From NCBI RefSeq assembly GCF_024580525.1, contig NZ_JANIKQ010000014.1:1-64000 (forward strand): a stretch of 64,000 nt of DNA, written 5' to 3'. A program made the translations under genes and the position numbers. Positions 43,041 to 51,959 of this stretch are shown here, one piece after another. How positions within the stretch are numbered: the stretch's first letter is position 1; each line of letters opens with the position of its first letter. The notes under the pieces were generated by a model. That model saw only the letters and a list, made by a program, of their open reading frames with translations. It was not told the origin of the DNA and searched no databases. Source of the stretch: Neisseria dentiae. GTDB lineage: Bacteria > Pseudomonadota > Gammaproteobacteria > Burkholderiales > Neisseriaceae.

Positions 43041-43535
43041 ATGAACAAATTATGCAGATCCATTCTGATTCCCGCAGCCGTGCTGGCATTCAGCGGGGCA
43101 GCCTATGCCGAAACGCAAACGTGTAACGGCACGCTGTCGGATATTTCGATAGACGGCGACGTGGTGGTGCCGGCCAGGCAAAGCTGCACCTTAAATGGCA
43201 CGGGTGTTAAAGGCAATGTGAAGGTTGGGCAAGGCGGCAACCTACAAGCGTTCGGCGCCATCGTCGACGGTGATATCCAGGCCGATAAGGCCGGTGCGGT
43301 TACGGTTGAGCGCGCCCGTGTCGACGGCGATATTCAGGTGAAGGAATCGGATGCGATAAAAGTGGCGGATACATGGATTGACGGCGATCTGCAATTGTTC
43401 GACAACAACGCCGGTGCGTCTGTGAACGGCAACCGTATCGGCGGCAACCTGCAATGCAAAGGCAACAAAGGCCGCATCGGCGGCTCCGACAACCAGGTCA
43501 AAGGCAATAAAGAAGACCAATGCCGCCGCCTGTAA
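43041..43535 (+). CDS. Secreted beta-helix-like repeat protein
   Basis: 164 residues from ATG 43041 with TTGGAG upstream. A signal peptide is cut after 'AAYA'. The mature protein is a series of short repeats ending in D/N-G-D-I/V or G-N-V/L ('SIDGDVVV', 'VKGNVKVG', 'VDGDIQAD', 'VDGDIQVK', 'IDGDLQLF', 'IGGNLQCK'), as expected for a right-handed beta-helix. Four Cys could form two disulfides. The role is unknown; it is probably periplasmic or exported. A MITE follows 27 bases after the stop. Confidence 0.75.
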   Translation: MNKLCRSILIPAAVLAFSGAAYAETQTCNGTLSDISIDGDVVVPARQSCTLNGTGVKGNVKVGQGGNLQAFGAIVDGDIQADKAGAVTVERARVDGDIQVKESDAIKVADTWIDGDLQLFDNNAGASVNGNRIGGNLQCKGNKGRIGGSDNQVKGNKEDQCRRL

Positions 43536-43562
43536 TCCGGCCCGCCGTTTGTAAAACCGCCC

Positions 43563-43705
43563 GAGACCTTTGCAAAACCCCCATCTGCGGCGCATTTCTG
43601 CGTTGTGCGCTGCTTGCTCGCTTGCCTATCTACTTGATATGTCTGCGCTCGCTGCGCTGCTACGCCTTGAACTGCATCCGCATCTGAGGGTTTTGCAAAG
43701 GTCTC
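43563..43705. mobile_element. 143-bp MITE, copy 4
   Basis: Same ends as at 3247, with 5-base direct repeats CGCCC (43558-43562 and 43706-43710). The internal TAACTCCATGTTATG of other copies reads TATCTACTTGATATG, as in copy 5. It lies 50 bases upstream of the TPP riboswitch. Confidence 0.88.
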
Positions 43706-43755
43706 CGCCCGTGCGGATTTACGCCGGGCGCTTTCCGTGTTTTAATCACCAAACA

Positions 43756-43840
43756 GAAACAGGGGTGCCGCGCCGTTTTCGGGCGCAGCTGAGAGTTACC
43801 CTTACACCCGATCAGGATAATGCCTGCGTGGGAAGTTTCC
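43756..43840 (+). promoter_or_regulatory. TPP riboswitch
   Basis: The conserved THI-element blocks are in order: AGGGGTGCC, a variable stem (GCGCC/GGGCGC), GCTGAGAG, ACCCTTACACCCGATC and GGATAATGCCTGCGTGGGAAG. These are the P1-P5 core residues that bind thiamine pyrophosphate. The riboswitch precedes a terminator and the NRAMP-like transporter gene. Confidence 0.93.
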
Positions 43841-43856
43841 GGCGTATTGTATTTTT

Positions 43857-43889
43857 CAGACGGCATCAGGCTGTATCAGGCCGTCTGAA
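43857..43889 (+). repeat. DUS pair in the riboswitch expression region
   Basis: TTCAGACGGCAT (43857-43868) and AGGCCGTCTGAA (43878-43889) can pair with each other between the TPP aptamer and the terminator. They may take part in the alternative folding. Confidence 0.6.
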
Positions 43890-43903
43890 ACCGCAGCAAC
43901 GGC

Positions 43904-43945
43904 GCTCCTGTTTCTTTCTATAAACGAGAAACAGGAGCATTTTTT
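43904..43945 (+). terminator. Riboswitch-controlled intrinsic terminator
   Basis: GCTCCTGTTTCT (43904-43915) pairs perfectly with AGAAACAGGAGC (43927-43938), followed by ATTTTTT. This 12-bp stem with a T-run is the OFF state expected when TPP is bound. Confidence 0.9.
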
Positions 43946-43969
43946 ATGACTGCCGGAAAGGAAGTTTGA
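43946..43969 (+). CDS. Possible 7-residue leader ORF
   Basis: ATG ACT GCC GGA AAG GAA GTT TGA, starting right after the terminator T-run. Its stop overlaps the transporter start (TGATG). Its ribosome site AGGAG (43933-43937) is buried in the terminator stem. It may only be a by-product of sequence, but the stop-start overlap would allow translational coupling. Confidence 0.3.
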   Translation: MTAGKEV

Positions 43970-45186
43970 TGAATAAACCGAGCTTCTTCCAAACATTCGG
44001 CCCCGGCATCATCATGGCATCGTCGGCGGTGGGCGGTTCGCACATTATCGCCTCCACACAGGCGGGGGCGTATTACGGCTGGCAGCTGGCCGGGCTGATC
44101 GTGCTGGTGAATGTTTTGAAATATCCGTTTTTCCGCATTGCGTTCGATTATGCCGCCCTGCACGGCAAAACCCTGCTCGAAGGCTATGCCGAACGCGGGC
44201 GCGCTTATTTGTGGCTGTTTCTGGCATTCAACCTGTTTGCCACGGTGGTGAATATTGCAGGCGGCACGCTGTTGTCGGCGCTGCTGCTGGGCATGATGCT
44301 GCCGCAGGGCATCAGCCTGAATGTGCTGAACCTGATTGTGTTGGCGAGTTTCGTGGTGCTGCTGTTTTCGCACCAATACCGGCGGCTGGACCAAGTGTCG
44401 AAAATCATCATGCTGCTGTTGAGCGCGGTAACCGCCGCCGCTTTGCTGATGGCTTTCGGCAAACCGCCCCCGCCGGCGGCGGCGGGTTTTACCGATCCTT
44501 CGCCGTGGACGTTGGCCGCCGTGCCGTTTCTGGCCGCGCTGATGGGCTGGATGCCCGCGCCGATGGAATTGAGCGTGGCCGGTTCGATGTGGGTGAAAGA
44601 AAAAAACCGCCGCCACGCGGGCTACCGTGAAAGGCGCATGGTCGATTTCAACACCGGCTACGCCGTTACCATCATATTGGCGCTGATGTTTATGATGCTC
44701 GGCGCGCGCGTGCAATACGGGCAAAACGTGCCGCCTTTGAGCGGCGGGAAGTTTATCGGGCAGTTTGTGGATATGTACACCGCGGTCATCGGCGGGTTTA
44801 TGTATGTTCCGATGGTGCTGGCGGCGTTTGCCTGTATTTACGGCACCACCATCGTGGCGGTGGACGGTTATTCGCGCTGCAACCGGCAAGCGGTGGATTT
44901 GCTGCGGGGCAGGCCGTCTGAAGTTTCGGAAAGCGACGGCGTTTTGCGTGTGTGGATTATTGCGGCGGCGGTTGCGGCGTTTGTGCTGATTCAGTTTTTC
45001 AGCGGCGCGGTCGGCAAGATGATACCGTTTGCGATGACGGCTTCTTTTCTTTCCGCCCCCGTGTTTGCGTGGCTGAACCTGGGGCTGGCGGGCAGCCTGC
45101 CCAAACAGTCCGGCCTGCTGCCGCTGGCCTGGCTGGGGTTGGTTTATCTGGTGGCGATGGCGGCGGTTTATCTGTTGTGGGCGTGA
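43969..45186 (+). CDS. NRAMP-family permease under TPP riboswitch control
   Basis: 405 residues from ATG 43969 (GGAAAGGAAG just upstream), about 11 helices. The NRAMP fold is visible in helix 1 ('GPGIIMASSAVGGSHIIASTQAGAYYGW') and helix 6 ('ALMGWMPAPMELSVAGSMW'). The metal-binding DPGN of helix 1 is replaced by 'VGGSH', and the MPH of helix 6 by 'MPAP'. Mn2+ or Fe2+ transport as in MntH is therefore unlikely. The riboswitch suggests uptake of thiamine, a precursor or an ion needed with it (inference). Confidence 0.85.
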   Translation: MNKPSFFQTFGPGIIMASSAVGGSHIIASTQAGAYYGWQLAGLIVLVNVLKYPFFRIAFDYAALHGKTLLEGYAERGRAYLWLFLAFNLFATVVNIAGGTLLSALLLGMMLPQGISLNVLNLIVLASFVVLLFSHQYRRLDQVSKIIMLLLSAVTAAALLMAFGKPPPPAAAGFTDPSPWTLAAVPFLAALMGWMPAPMELSVAGSMWVKEKNRRHAGYRERRMVDFNTGYAVTIILALMFMMLGARVQYGQNVPPLSGGKFIGQFVDMYTAVIGGFMYVPMVLAAFACIYGTTIVAVDGYSRCNRQAVDLLRGRPSEVSESDGVLRVWIIAAAVAAFVLIQFFSGAVGKMIPFAMTASFLSAPVFAWLNLGLAGSLPKQSGLLPLAWLGLVYLVAMAAVYLLWA

Positions 45187-45285
45187 AGGCGGCCGGATCG
45201 CCGGTTTTTGATTCAACACGGTTCGTTGCCGCCCGATTTGTGCCACAATGGAAGCCGTTGATATCGGAACCATCGGAGACACACT

Positions 45286-45615
45286 ATGATGAATATCGTC
45301 AACCAACTGCCTGTGCCCGTGCTGCCCATCGACCGCGACCGGGCCGATTATGCGGTGTCGAAAAACCGGCTCAGCGATTATTTTATCCGCAACCCCGCGC
45401 TGTTCAGGCTGGCTTTGCAGCCCGAGCGCACCGAGCAGGCCGTGCGCATGGCCGCCCATGCCTGCGGGTTGTGGTTTGATCTTTGGCAAAATCCCGAAAG
45501 CCGCAAACGCGTGATTGTGGTGGCGAATAAAGATGTGATGCCGTTCGGCACGATGTTCCGCCAGGCGCTGCAAAGCGAAGTGGTGCTGGCGGCCTTGAAA
45601 CGGCGCAGCGGGTAG
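45286..45615 (+). CDS. Conserved-looking hypothetical protein
   Basis: 109 residues (ATGATG start, GGAG upstream). Soluble, with no signal peptide or membrane segment; mixed helix and a basic C-terminus ('ALKRRSG'). I do not recognise the family. It stands alone between the transporter and a repeat-rich region. Confidence 0.6.
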   Translation: MMNIVNQLPVPVLPIDRDRADYAVSKNRLSDYFIRNPALFRLALQPERTEQAVRMAAHACGLWFDLWQNPESRKRVIVVANKDVMPFGTMFRQALQSEVVLAALKRRSG

Positions 45616-45758
45616 CAGCGTAGGCCGGGCATTTATCCGACATTCCGTTATATTTTTCGGTTTTGTCGGGCATAAATGCCCGACCTACTCATTGCCGAAC
45701 GGTTTTCAGACGGCCGCAAGGCTTGGCAAAATATTCCGCTAACTTGTTTAAAAATAAC

Positions 45759-45835
45759 GTCATACTCGGGCTTGACCCGAGTATCTTTTTATTTTTTAAA
45801 AATAGCCGGATACTCGGGTCAAGTTTGAGCATGAC
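45759..45835. repeat. 77-bp element with inverted 28-bp palindromic repeats
   Basis: Units at 45759-45786 and, inverted with several changes, 45808-45835. Same family as 18584-18690. A DUS core lies on each side (about 45703-45713 and 45872-45882). Confidence 0.8.
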
Positions 45836-45897
45836 GAAAACGGTAGAAAAACAGGTCTTGCCAAGCCTTGCGGCCGTCTGAAAACATTTTGCGCGCC

Positions 45898-46001
45898 TAT
45901 AGTGAATCCACTTACTCCGTTACGGCGTTGCTGCGCCTTGTCGTACTGCCTGTACTGCCTGCGGCTTGCTGCCTTGTACCGAAGTGATTGAATTCACTAT
46001 A
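45898..46001. mobile_element. Short (104-bp) Correia element overlapping a gene end
   Basis: TATAGTGAATcCACTT at the left and AATTCACTATA at the right, with the internal Correia segments (GGCGTTGCTGCGCCTTGTCGTACTGCCTGTACTG split across the centre). This is the short class lacking the IHF segment. It contains the stop codon and last 29 codons of the FUSC gene on the minus strand. Confidence 0.88.
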
Positions 46002-47132
46002 TCCCTGCCCGTGTGCGCCTTTATCAATCAAATGCTTGCGCAGTTTGCGCAATTCTTTCGGCTCCAGCCACTTCTGCCGCGTGCGCACCAGCATCATCAC
46101 CAAATTGGCCAGCTCGATGCGGATATTGATACTCAGCCAGATAAAACCCTGCCATTCAAACGGCAGCCGCTGCGAAAGGGCGCGCAGTTGCGGGTCGATG
46201 GCGGTGGAAATATGAATGCGGTGGGCATAGCGGCCTTTGAGCATATGCGACGTGAGGTGCAGCTCGTGTTGCAGGGCGGCGAAATGGCGGTTGAGCAGCG
46301 CTTCTTCCTCTTCGCTTATGTCGGGGCGCGGCAGTTTCAGCACGGCGTGCAGCAAAAGGTCGGTGCTGCTGACGATTTTGCGGTGGGTGTGCTGTATGGT
46401 TTCCATCATGGTGAGGCTGATGCGGCTCTCTTGCGCGGTGGGGGTGAGATGGCTGCGGCTGCGCACCAGGCGGTTGTTGATCTGTTTGATCTTTTTCTGG
46501 TTTTCGCGCCACCGCTGCCTGCCCATGTATTCGCCGTTGCCGATTTCGGCCAGCACGCGGCTGGCGGCGGTGAGGTTGTCGGCCAGCAGAAAACGCCACA
46601 TCAGGGTGGATTTCAGCGGCATCAGTTTGGCGGCGGCCACGGCGATGGCGGCACCGAGCAGCACGTTGAGCGCGCGCATCATGCTGTCGTGCAGCCATTC
46701 GCCGCTGTGGAAACCGCCCGCCAGCATACACATGGTCAGCCCCGCCAGCATGGGGATATAGCCGTTTTTCCCCACTGCCAGCCAACCGGCCACGGCGCTG
46801 AATGCGCCGAGTATCAGGTAAAACGCGGCATTGTCGTGCAGGTGGTTTTGATTCAGCCACAAAATCAGCAGGCCGGCGGCCAAGCCGATCAGGGTGCCGA
46901 GCATACGTTCGACGGCTTTGGAATAAATCGCGCCCTGAAACTGCAACATACCCAGCACCACAAACACGGTGATGCTGATCCACTCGCCGTGCATCAGGCC
47001 GAAGCGGCGCGCAATCAGGGTGGCGCATAACACCGCCAAGCCCAGCCGCACGGCATGGATCAGGCGGCTGTAGCGGTAGCGTTTGTAGGGGTTGAACCAG
47101 CGTTCGGCGGCTTGTTGCAGCAGGGTTTTCAT
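45912..47132 (-). CDS. FUSC family membrane protein (YccS/aromatic-acid exporter type)
   Basis: 406 residues from ATG 47132. The N-terminal half has about six helices ('LGLAVLCATLIARRFG', 'WISITVFVVLGML', 'MLGTLIGLAAGLLILW', and so on) and the C-terminal half is a helical cytoplasmic domain, as in the FUSC family of putative efflux proteins. The original C-terminus was probably near 'KHLIDKGAHGQG'. The last ~29 residues ('YSEFNHFGTRQQAAG…') are read from the Correia element at 45898-46001, so the protein has an acquired tail. Confidence 0.85.
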   Translation of the reverse strand: MKTLLQQAAERWFNPYKRYRYSRLIHAVRLGLAVLCATLIARRFGLMHGEWISITVFVVLGMLQFQGAIYSKAVERMLGTLIGLAAGLLILWLNQNHLHDNAAFYLILGAFSAVAGWLAVGKNGYIPMLAGLTMCMLAGGFHSGEWLHDSMMRALNVLLGAAIAVAAAKLMPLKSTLMWRFLLADNLTAASRVLAEIGNGEYMGRQRWRENQKKIKQINNRLVRSRSHLTPTAQESRISLTMMETIQHTHRKIVSSTDLLLHAVLKLPRPDISEEEEALLNRHFAALQHELHLTSHMLKGRYAHRIHISTAIDPQLRALSQRLPFEWQGFIWLSINIRIELANLVMMLVRTRQKWLEPKELRKLRKHLIDKGAHGQGYSEFNHFGTRQQAAGSTGSTTRRSNAVTE

Positions 47133-47314
47133 AATGGCACGGGGCGGGCGGGGCGGATAAAAAAGTGCATTAGAACACAAGGTTTGCGCCTGCGGCTTGC
47201 GTTAAGTCAGGCGGATGGGCGGCCGTCTGAAAAGTTTCGGGCGGCACATGTTATGAATATCGAACTGAACTTAATTGTTTCTCTGTGATTCTAACAGGCT
47301 TTTGGAGCGCTGCT

Positions 47315-47890
47315 ATGGGCGAACGGGCCGATTTGAAAACATTTAAATTTGAAGAATCAAACTTCCGCGTGGCGCCGGTGAGTGACAGGTTTGCGGCATT
47401 TACAATAGATTGCATTTTATTGTGGATAGTGGTGCTTTGCACCATGAACGATGCTGTGATGGCCGGTGATGCCAAAGCCATTGAAGATGCCCTCCGTGCA
47501 CCTTCTGTGTTCCAGTATTCGGTTTATGCCCTGATACAAATCTGCATTATCTGCATTTTCGGCCGTTCGGCAGGCAAATGCGCGCTTTATCTTGTTCCCA
47601 TCAATATCCGCACAGGGCAGCGGGCCAGTGCGCTGGAATATCTCCTGCTCAGAACGCCGGCATGGCTTATTTTTGGCAATTTTTTGATTTTCGATGATTT
47701 TCTAGGTGGATGGCCCATTTGGATCAACTGTCTGATGATTGTGTTCGGCTCCAACAGCCGCGGCATTCACGATTTTATCGCCGGAACGGTTATCGTGGAT
47801 CTGCCGCCTGACTCAAAAGAAGGCGGCTCGGAAAAACAGCAGGATGATACGCCGCCGCATCAGCCGGACACCGCCGGAAAGCAGGCGTAG
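47315..47890 (+). CDS. RDD family membrane protein
   Basis: 191 residues from ATG 47315 (TTGGAG upstream). RDD pattern: 'VAPVSDRFAAFTIDCILLW' (~19-37) with the Arg-Asp pair, 'GRSAGKCALYLVPINI' (~83) and 'GSNSRGIHDFIAGTVIVDLP' (~144). The C-terminal 35 residues are polar and disordered. It is unlike the RDD protein at 4675 in sequence outside the motif. Function unknown. Confidence 0.82.
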   Translation: MGERADLKTFKFEESNFRVAPVSDRFAAFTIDCILLWIVVLCTMNDAVMAGDAKAIEDALRAPSVFQYSVYALIQICIICIFGRSAGKCALYLVPINIRTGQRASALEYLLLRTPAWLIFGNFLIFDDFLGGWPIWINCLMIVFGSNSRGIHDFIAGTVIVDLPPDSKEGGSEKQQDDTPPHQPDTAGKQA

Positions 47891-47899
47891 CAGCGATTT

Positions 47900-49327
47900 T
47901 CAGACGGCCTTTTCAGGCTGCTTGAAAAGAGCCAGCGCCCGCAAACGCTGTTCGCTGTGGTTAACGATGGGGGGCGGGTAGCCGTGGGTGCGTATGCTTT
48001 CTTTCGCCAGCCACGGGGCGTGGATAACGTCTTTGCCCAAGTGCGCCAGTTCCGGCACATGGCGGCGGATAAAGCGGCCGTCGGGGTCGAACTTCTGCGA
48101 TTGCAGCACGGGGTTGAAAATGCGGAAATACGGCTGCGCGTCACAGCCCGTGCCGGCCGCCCACTGCCAGCCGCCGTTGTTGGCGGCCAAATCGTAATCA
48201 ATCAGCTGTTCGGCAAACCACGCTTCGCCAAGGCGCGGGTCGGTGAGTAGGTCTTTCACCAAAAAGCCCGCCGCCAGCATACGCAAACGGTTGTGCAGCC
48301 AGCCGCTGCCGGCCAGACAGCGCATGGCGGCGTCGATAATCGGGTAGCCGGTTTGCCCGCTTTTCCAGCGCTCGAACCATTCGGCTTTGCCGGGCCAAGC
48401 CAGGTTGCGGTATTCGGGGCGGAAACTTTCCTGCGCCGTGTTCGGGTGGTGGTAGAGCGCCTGCTGGAAGAATTCGCGCCAAATCAGCTCGTCCAGCCAT
48501 GCTGATGCGCCTTCGCCGTCGTGTTGGCGCGCGAGATAAACCAGATGGCGGGGCGAGAGCATACCGTGGGCGATATAGGGCGAAAGGCGGGAAGTGCCGC
48601 TTTTGGCGGGAAAATCGCGCTCGAGGCGGTAGCGCCCGATGTGGTTGAGAAACCGCCCTAACTGCGCCTGAGCGGCTTCTTCGCCGCCGGCAAAAAGAGT
48701 GGTGCGGTCGTCGGGGCCGATGCCGAGGGCGGCGGGATCGGGCAGCGGCGGAGAGCGGCGGGCGGATTCGGGCAGGCGCGCTTGCAGTGCGGCAAGGTCG
48801 TGCCGGTTGTCGGCGGGCGCCCATGTGCCGAAACGTTGGGCATAGGTTTGCAGCCAGGCGGTTTTGTAGGGTGTGTAAACCAGATAGGGGCGGCCGGTGT
48901 GCGTCATCACGGCGGCTTTGGGCAGCACGGCGGAATCGTCAACCTGCACGAGGGCGCGGCCCGACCGGTCGAGTGCGCGGCTGACGGCGTTGGTTTCTTC
49001 CCTGCCTTGCGGCTCGTAGCTTTCGGCGCACACCACGGCTTCTGCGGCAAGCGTTGCGGCCAGTTGCGGAATTTCGTTTTCGGCGCGCCCGTGCAGCACA
49101 TACAGCGGCACGTTTTTGGCCGACAAGGCCGCTTGAAACGCCGCCACGCTGTCGTAAATAAAACCTAAACGGCGCCCGTTGCGCGCGAGGGCGGCCTCTT
49201 CGGCGGGGGTGAACACAAACACGCCTGCTACGGGCAGGCCGCGGCGTATGGCGGTTTGCAGGGCGGTGTTGTCGAACAGGCGCAAATCGCGGCGGAACCA
49301 CACCAGCGTAATCGGTTGAGCAGTCAT
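47900..49327 (-). CDS. phrB: Deoxyribodipyrimidine photolyase
   Basis: 475 residues, class I photolyase/cryptochrome family. It repairs UV cyclobutane dimers using light and FAD. The N-terminal antenna domain starts 'LVWFRRDLRLFDNTAL'. The FAD domain shows 'TSRLSPYIAHGMLSPRHL' (~245), 'WREFFQQALYHHP' (~290), 'DAAMRCLAGSGWLHNRLRM' (~343) and 'NNGGWQWAAGTGCDAQPY' (~392). Gene stands alone and is convergent with the RDD gene, ten bases from its stop. Confidence 0.95.
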   Translation of the reverse strand: MTAQPITLVWFRRDLRLFDNTALQTAIRRGLPVAGVFVFTPAEEAALARNGRRLGFIYDSVAAFQAALSAKNVPLYVLHGRAENEIPQLAATLAAEAVVCAESYEPQGREETNAVSRALDRSGRALVQVDDSAVLPKAAVMTHTGRPYLVYTPYKTAWLQTYAQRFGTWAPADNRHDLAALQARLPESARRSPPLPDPAALGIGPDDRTTLFAGGEEAAQAQLGRFLNHIGRYRLERDFPAKSGTSRLSPYIAHGMLSPRHLVYLARQHDGEGASAWLDELIWREFFQQALYHHPNTAQESFRPEYRNLAWPGKAEWFERWKSGQTGYPIIDAAMRCLAGSGWLHNRLRMLAAGFLVKDLLTDPRLGEAWFAEQLIDYDLAANNGGWQWAAGTGCDAQPYFRIFNPVLQSQKFDPDGRFIRRHVPELAHLGKDVIHAPWLAKESIRTHGYPPPIVNHSEQRLRALALFKQPEKAV

Positions 49328-49481
49328 AGGCCGTCTGAAAGGTTGGCGGTGCGGTTATTGTAATGGGTTTTTGTAAAGGATGGGTATCGGCGGCGGGAAT
49401 GACGAGATACAAACGTTTTCAGGCTTGAATTGTTTTTTGCAACGGTTTATTTTTGTGATGTTTTTTATTTTGCAAAGATTC

Positions 49482-49509
49482 AGGCCGTCTGAAAACGTTC
49501 AGACGGCCT
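49482..49509. terminator. DUS-pair terminator
   Basis: AGGCCGTCTGAA (49482-49493) and its complement (49498-49509) follow the stop of the minus-strand lipoprotein gene. Worn MITE ends (TTTTGCAACGGTT, TTTTGCAAAGATTC) lie just left of it. Confidence 0.75.
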
Positions 49510-49530
49510 TTCAAGCATTCGGTTTGCGGG

Positions 49531-49959
49531 CTACTGCTTGCACACTATTTCAAACTGTTTTTCGTTTACCGAGCCGCCGATGATGCTCATGGGGCGGATG
49601 CCGGCGGCGGTGTAGGTTTGGTTCAGCAGCACCGTGCCTTTTTCGTCCAGCAGTTGCAGGGCGGTTAAGCGGTAGGTTTTGTTGGTGCAGTGCATTTCCC
49701 AAGTGCCGACGGCGGTTTTGTATTTGGGCGTGTTCACATAGCGTTCTTCGTCGGTTTTCTGCACCACTTTGCGGTCGCGGAAAGTAACCAGGTTGCCGTT
49801 TTTGCGGATGCTGGCCTTATCGATATAAGCTCGGATATTGCCGTTGGAGGTGGTGCCGATTTTGTCCCAACTGCCGCTTACCGAAGGGCCGGACGTGCCC
49901 GCACAGGCGGCCAGCAGCAAGGCAACCGCCGCCGTGGCGGAAAAGCGAAAAGCGTTCAT
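49531..49959 (-). CDS. Lipoprotein with adhesin-E-like domain
   Basis: 142 residues with a lipoprotein signal (LLLAAC, Cys19). The mature domain pattern 'WDKIGTTSNGNIRAYIDKASI…VTFRDRKV…YKTAVGTWEMHCTNKTYRL' resembles the surface-adhesin E family (Haemophilus protein E, PF16747). Two Cys are placed to form a disulfide ('MHCTN' and 'EIVCKQ'). It may be surface-exposed, but an adhesin role is not shown by the sequence. Confidence 0.7.
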   Translation of the reverse strand: MNAFRFSATAAVALLLAACAGTSGPSVSGSWDKIGTTSNGNIRAYIDKASIRKNGNLVTFRDRKVVQKTDEERYVNTPKYKTAVGTWEMHCTNKTYRLTALQLLDEKGTVLLNQTYTAAGIRPMSIIGGSVNEKQFEIVCKQ

Positions 49960-50147
49960 AAATTCCTTTCAGACGGCCTTATCTGCCGCTCGGTTAAAAC
50001 TGCATAATGGTAAGCCTTTTTATGTGAGGCGGCAAAAAAATAAACAAAACCGTGTAAAAAAAGCCGCTTGAATTTTCAAACGGCCTGTTGCGAAAAACGT
50101 TAAAATACGCACTTTCCGCCCGTTACGCCCTTTTGCGAAAGCCGCCC

Positions 50148-51959
50148 ATGCCCCAAACCGCCGCCCGAATTTTGCACGATGTGTTCGGCTACCCCGAATT
50201 TCGCGGCAGCCAGGCCGAGATTGTGGATACGCTGGCCGCGGGCGGCAGCCTGCTGGTGTTGATGCCCACCGGCGGCGGCAAATCGCTGTGCTACCAGATT
50301 CCCGCGCTGATGCGCGAAGGCGTGGCGGTGGTGGTGTCGCCGCTGATTGCGCTGATGAACGACCAAGTGGCCAACCTGCACGCTGCAGGCGTGGCGGCGG
50401 CCAGCGTGCACAGCGGCACTTCGCCCGACGAAGCCCGGCAGATTGCCGACGATATACAGTCGGGCCGTCTGAAACTGCTTTATGTTGCCCCCGAACGCCT
50501 GGTTAGCGAGCGTTTTCTGCGCTTTCTCGACCAACACCCCGTCAGCCTGTTTGCCATCGACGAAGCCCACTGCGTGAGCCAGTGGGGGCACGACTTCCGC
50601 CCCGAATATCAACAGCTCGGCATTTTGGCCGAACGCTACCCCAATGTTCCCCGCATCGCGCTTACCGCCACCGCCGACGCCGCCACCCGCGCCGACATCA
50701 AACACTACCTGTACCTGAACGACGCCCCCGAATTTATCGCCAGCTTCGACCGCCCCAACATCTATTACCAAGTTATCGAAAAAAACAATGGCAAAAAACA
50801 ACTGCTTGATTTTATTACCAAGCAGATGGCAGGGCAGAGCGGCATCGTTTACTGCCTGAGCCGCAAAAAAGTGGAAGACACGGCAGCCTTTCTGTGCGAA
50901 CACGGCCTCGACGCCGTTCCCTACCACGCCGGCCTGAGCATGGAAACGCGCGAAGCCAACCAGCGGCGCTTCACCCGCGAAGACAATATTATCGTGGTGG
51001 CCACCGTTGCCTTCGGCATGGGCATCGACAAGCCCGACGTACGCTTCGTCGCCCATCTCGATATGCCGCAGAGCGTCGAACATTTCTATCAGGAATCCGG
51101 CCGCGCCGGCCGCGACGGCCTGCCCGCAGCCAGCTGGCTGTGCTACGGCCTCAACGACTGGGTGATTCTGCGCGAACGCATCCAAACCGGCGAGAGCAGC
51201 AGCGAACAGAAACAAATCGAGCTGCAAAAACTCGACGCCATGCTTGCCGTGTGCGAAACCGCCGCCTGCCGCCGCGTGCTGCTGCTGCAACATTTCGGCG
51301 AGCAGAGCCAACCCTGCGGCCATTGCGACAACTGCCTGCACCCGCCCGTGCGCTTTAACGGCACCGTGATTGTGCAGAAACTGTTAAGCTGCGTGTACCG
51401 CGTCGGCCAGCAGTTTGCCGCAGGCTACGTGATTAACGTGCTGCGCGGCAAAAACGACGACTGGATCGCCCGCAACCGCCACCACGAATTATCCACCTTC
51501 GGTATCGGCGCCGACTTCGGCGACAAAGAATGGCGCGGCATCGTGCGCCAGTGCATCAGTTTGGGCTACCTCACCGTCAACCCGCTGCACCATCAGGCGC
51601 TGGTGCTCACCGAAGAGGCCAAAGCCGTGCTCAAAGGCAGCGAAGAAGTGTGGCTGCGCCCGCTCAAACGCGAAAAAGCCGCCACGCAGAAACCCAAAGA
51701 AGAATGGCTGCGCACCGAGCGCGAAGAGCGCATCTGGCAGGCGCTGCGAAGCTGGCGGCTGGCGCGCGCGCAGGCCGAAGAAGTGCCAGCCTATGTGGTG
51801 TTCGGCGACAAAACCCTGCGCGACATCGTTGAAAAACTGCCCGTCACGCCCGACGATTTGCACGAAATCTACGGCATGGGCGAAGCCAAAATCAACAAAT
51901 TCGGCAATGACATCATCGAGATTTGCCAAACGTTTATCCAAAACGATCAGGCCGTCTGA
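50148..51959 (+). CDS. recQ: ATP-dependent DNA helicase RecQ
   Basis: 603 residues from ATG 50148. The 3'-5' helicase core has '[17 protein letters not shown]' (Walker A), '[17 protein letters not shown]' (motif II) and '[13 protein letters not shown]' (motif VI). The RQC zinc region has four Cys ('ACRRVLL…QPCGHCDNC'), and a single HRDC domain ends the protein. Gonococcal and meningococcal RecQ are longer with three HRDC domains as I recall. The last codons and stop (CAG GCC GTC TGA) are part of a DUS. Confidence 0.95.
   Translation: MPQTAARILHDVFGYPEFRGSQAEIVDTLAAGGSLLVLMPTGGGKSLCYQIPALMREGVAVVVSPLIALMNDQVANLHAAGVAAASVHSGTSPDEARQIADDIQSGRLKLLYVAPERLVSERFLRFLDQHPVSLFAIDEAHCVSQWGHDFRPEYQQLGILAERYPNVPRIALTATADAATRADIKHYLYLNDAPEFIASFDRPNIYYQVIEKNNGKKQLLDFITKQMAGQSGIVYCLSRKKVEDTAAFLCEHGLDAVPYHAGLSMETREANQRRFTREDNIIVVATVAFGMGIDKPDVRFVAHLDMPQSVEHFYQESGRAGRDGLPAASWLCYGLNDWVILRERIQTGESSSEQKQIELQKLDAMLAVCETAACRRVLLLQHFGEQSQPCGHCDNCLHPPVRFNGTVIVQKLLSCVYRVGQQFAAGYVINVLRGKNDDWIARNRHHELSTFGIGADFGDKEWRGIVRQCISLGYLTVNPLHHQALVLTEEAKAVLKGSEEVWLRPLKREKAATQKPKEEWLRTEREERIWQALRSWRLARAQAEEVPAYVVFGDKTLRDIVEKLPVTPDDLHEIYGMGEAKINKFGNDIIEICQTFIQNDQAV

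Noticed and set aside
43918..45573. A 551-codon minus-strand open frame
   Set aside because: It is antisense to the NRAMP-like gene and the TPP riboswitch terminator, and is His/Arg/Gln-rich, as expected for a shadow frame.
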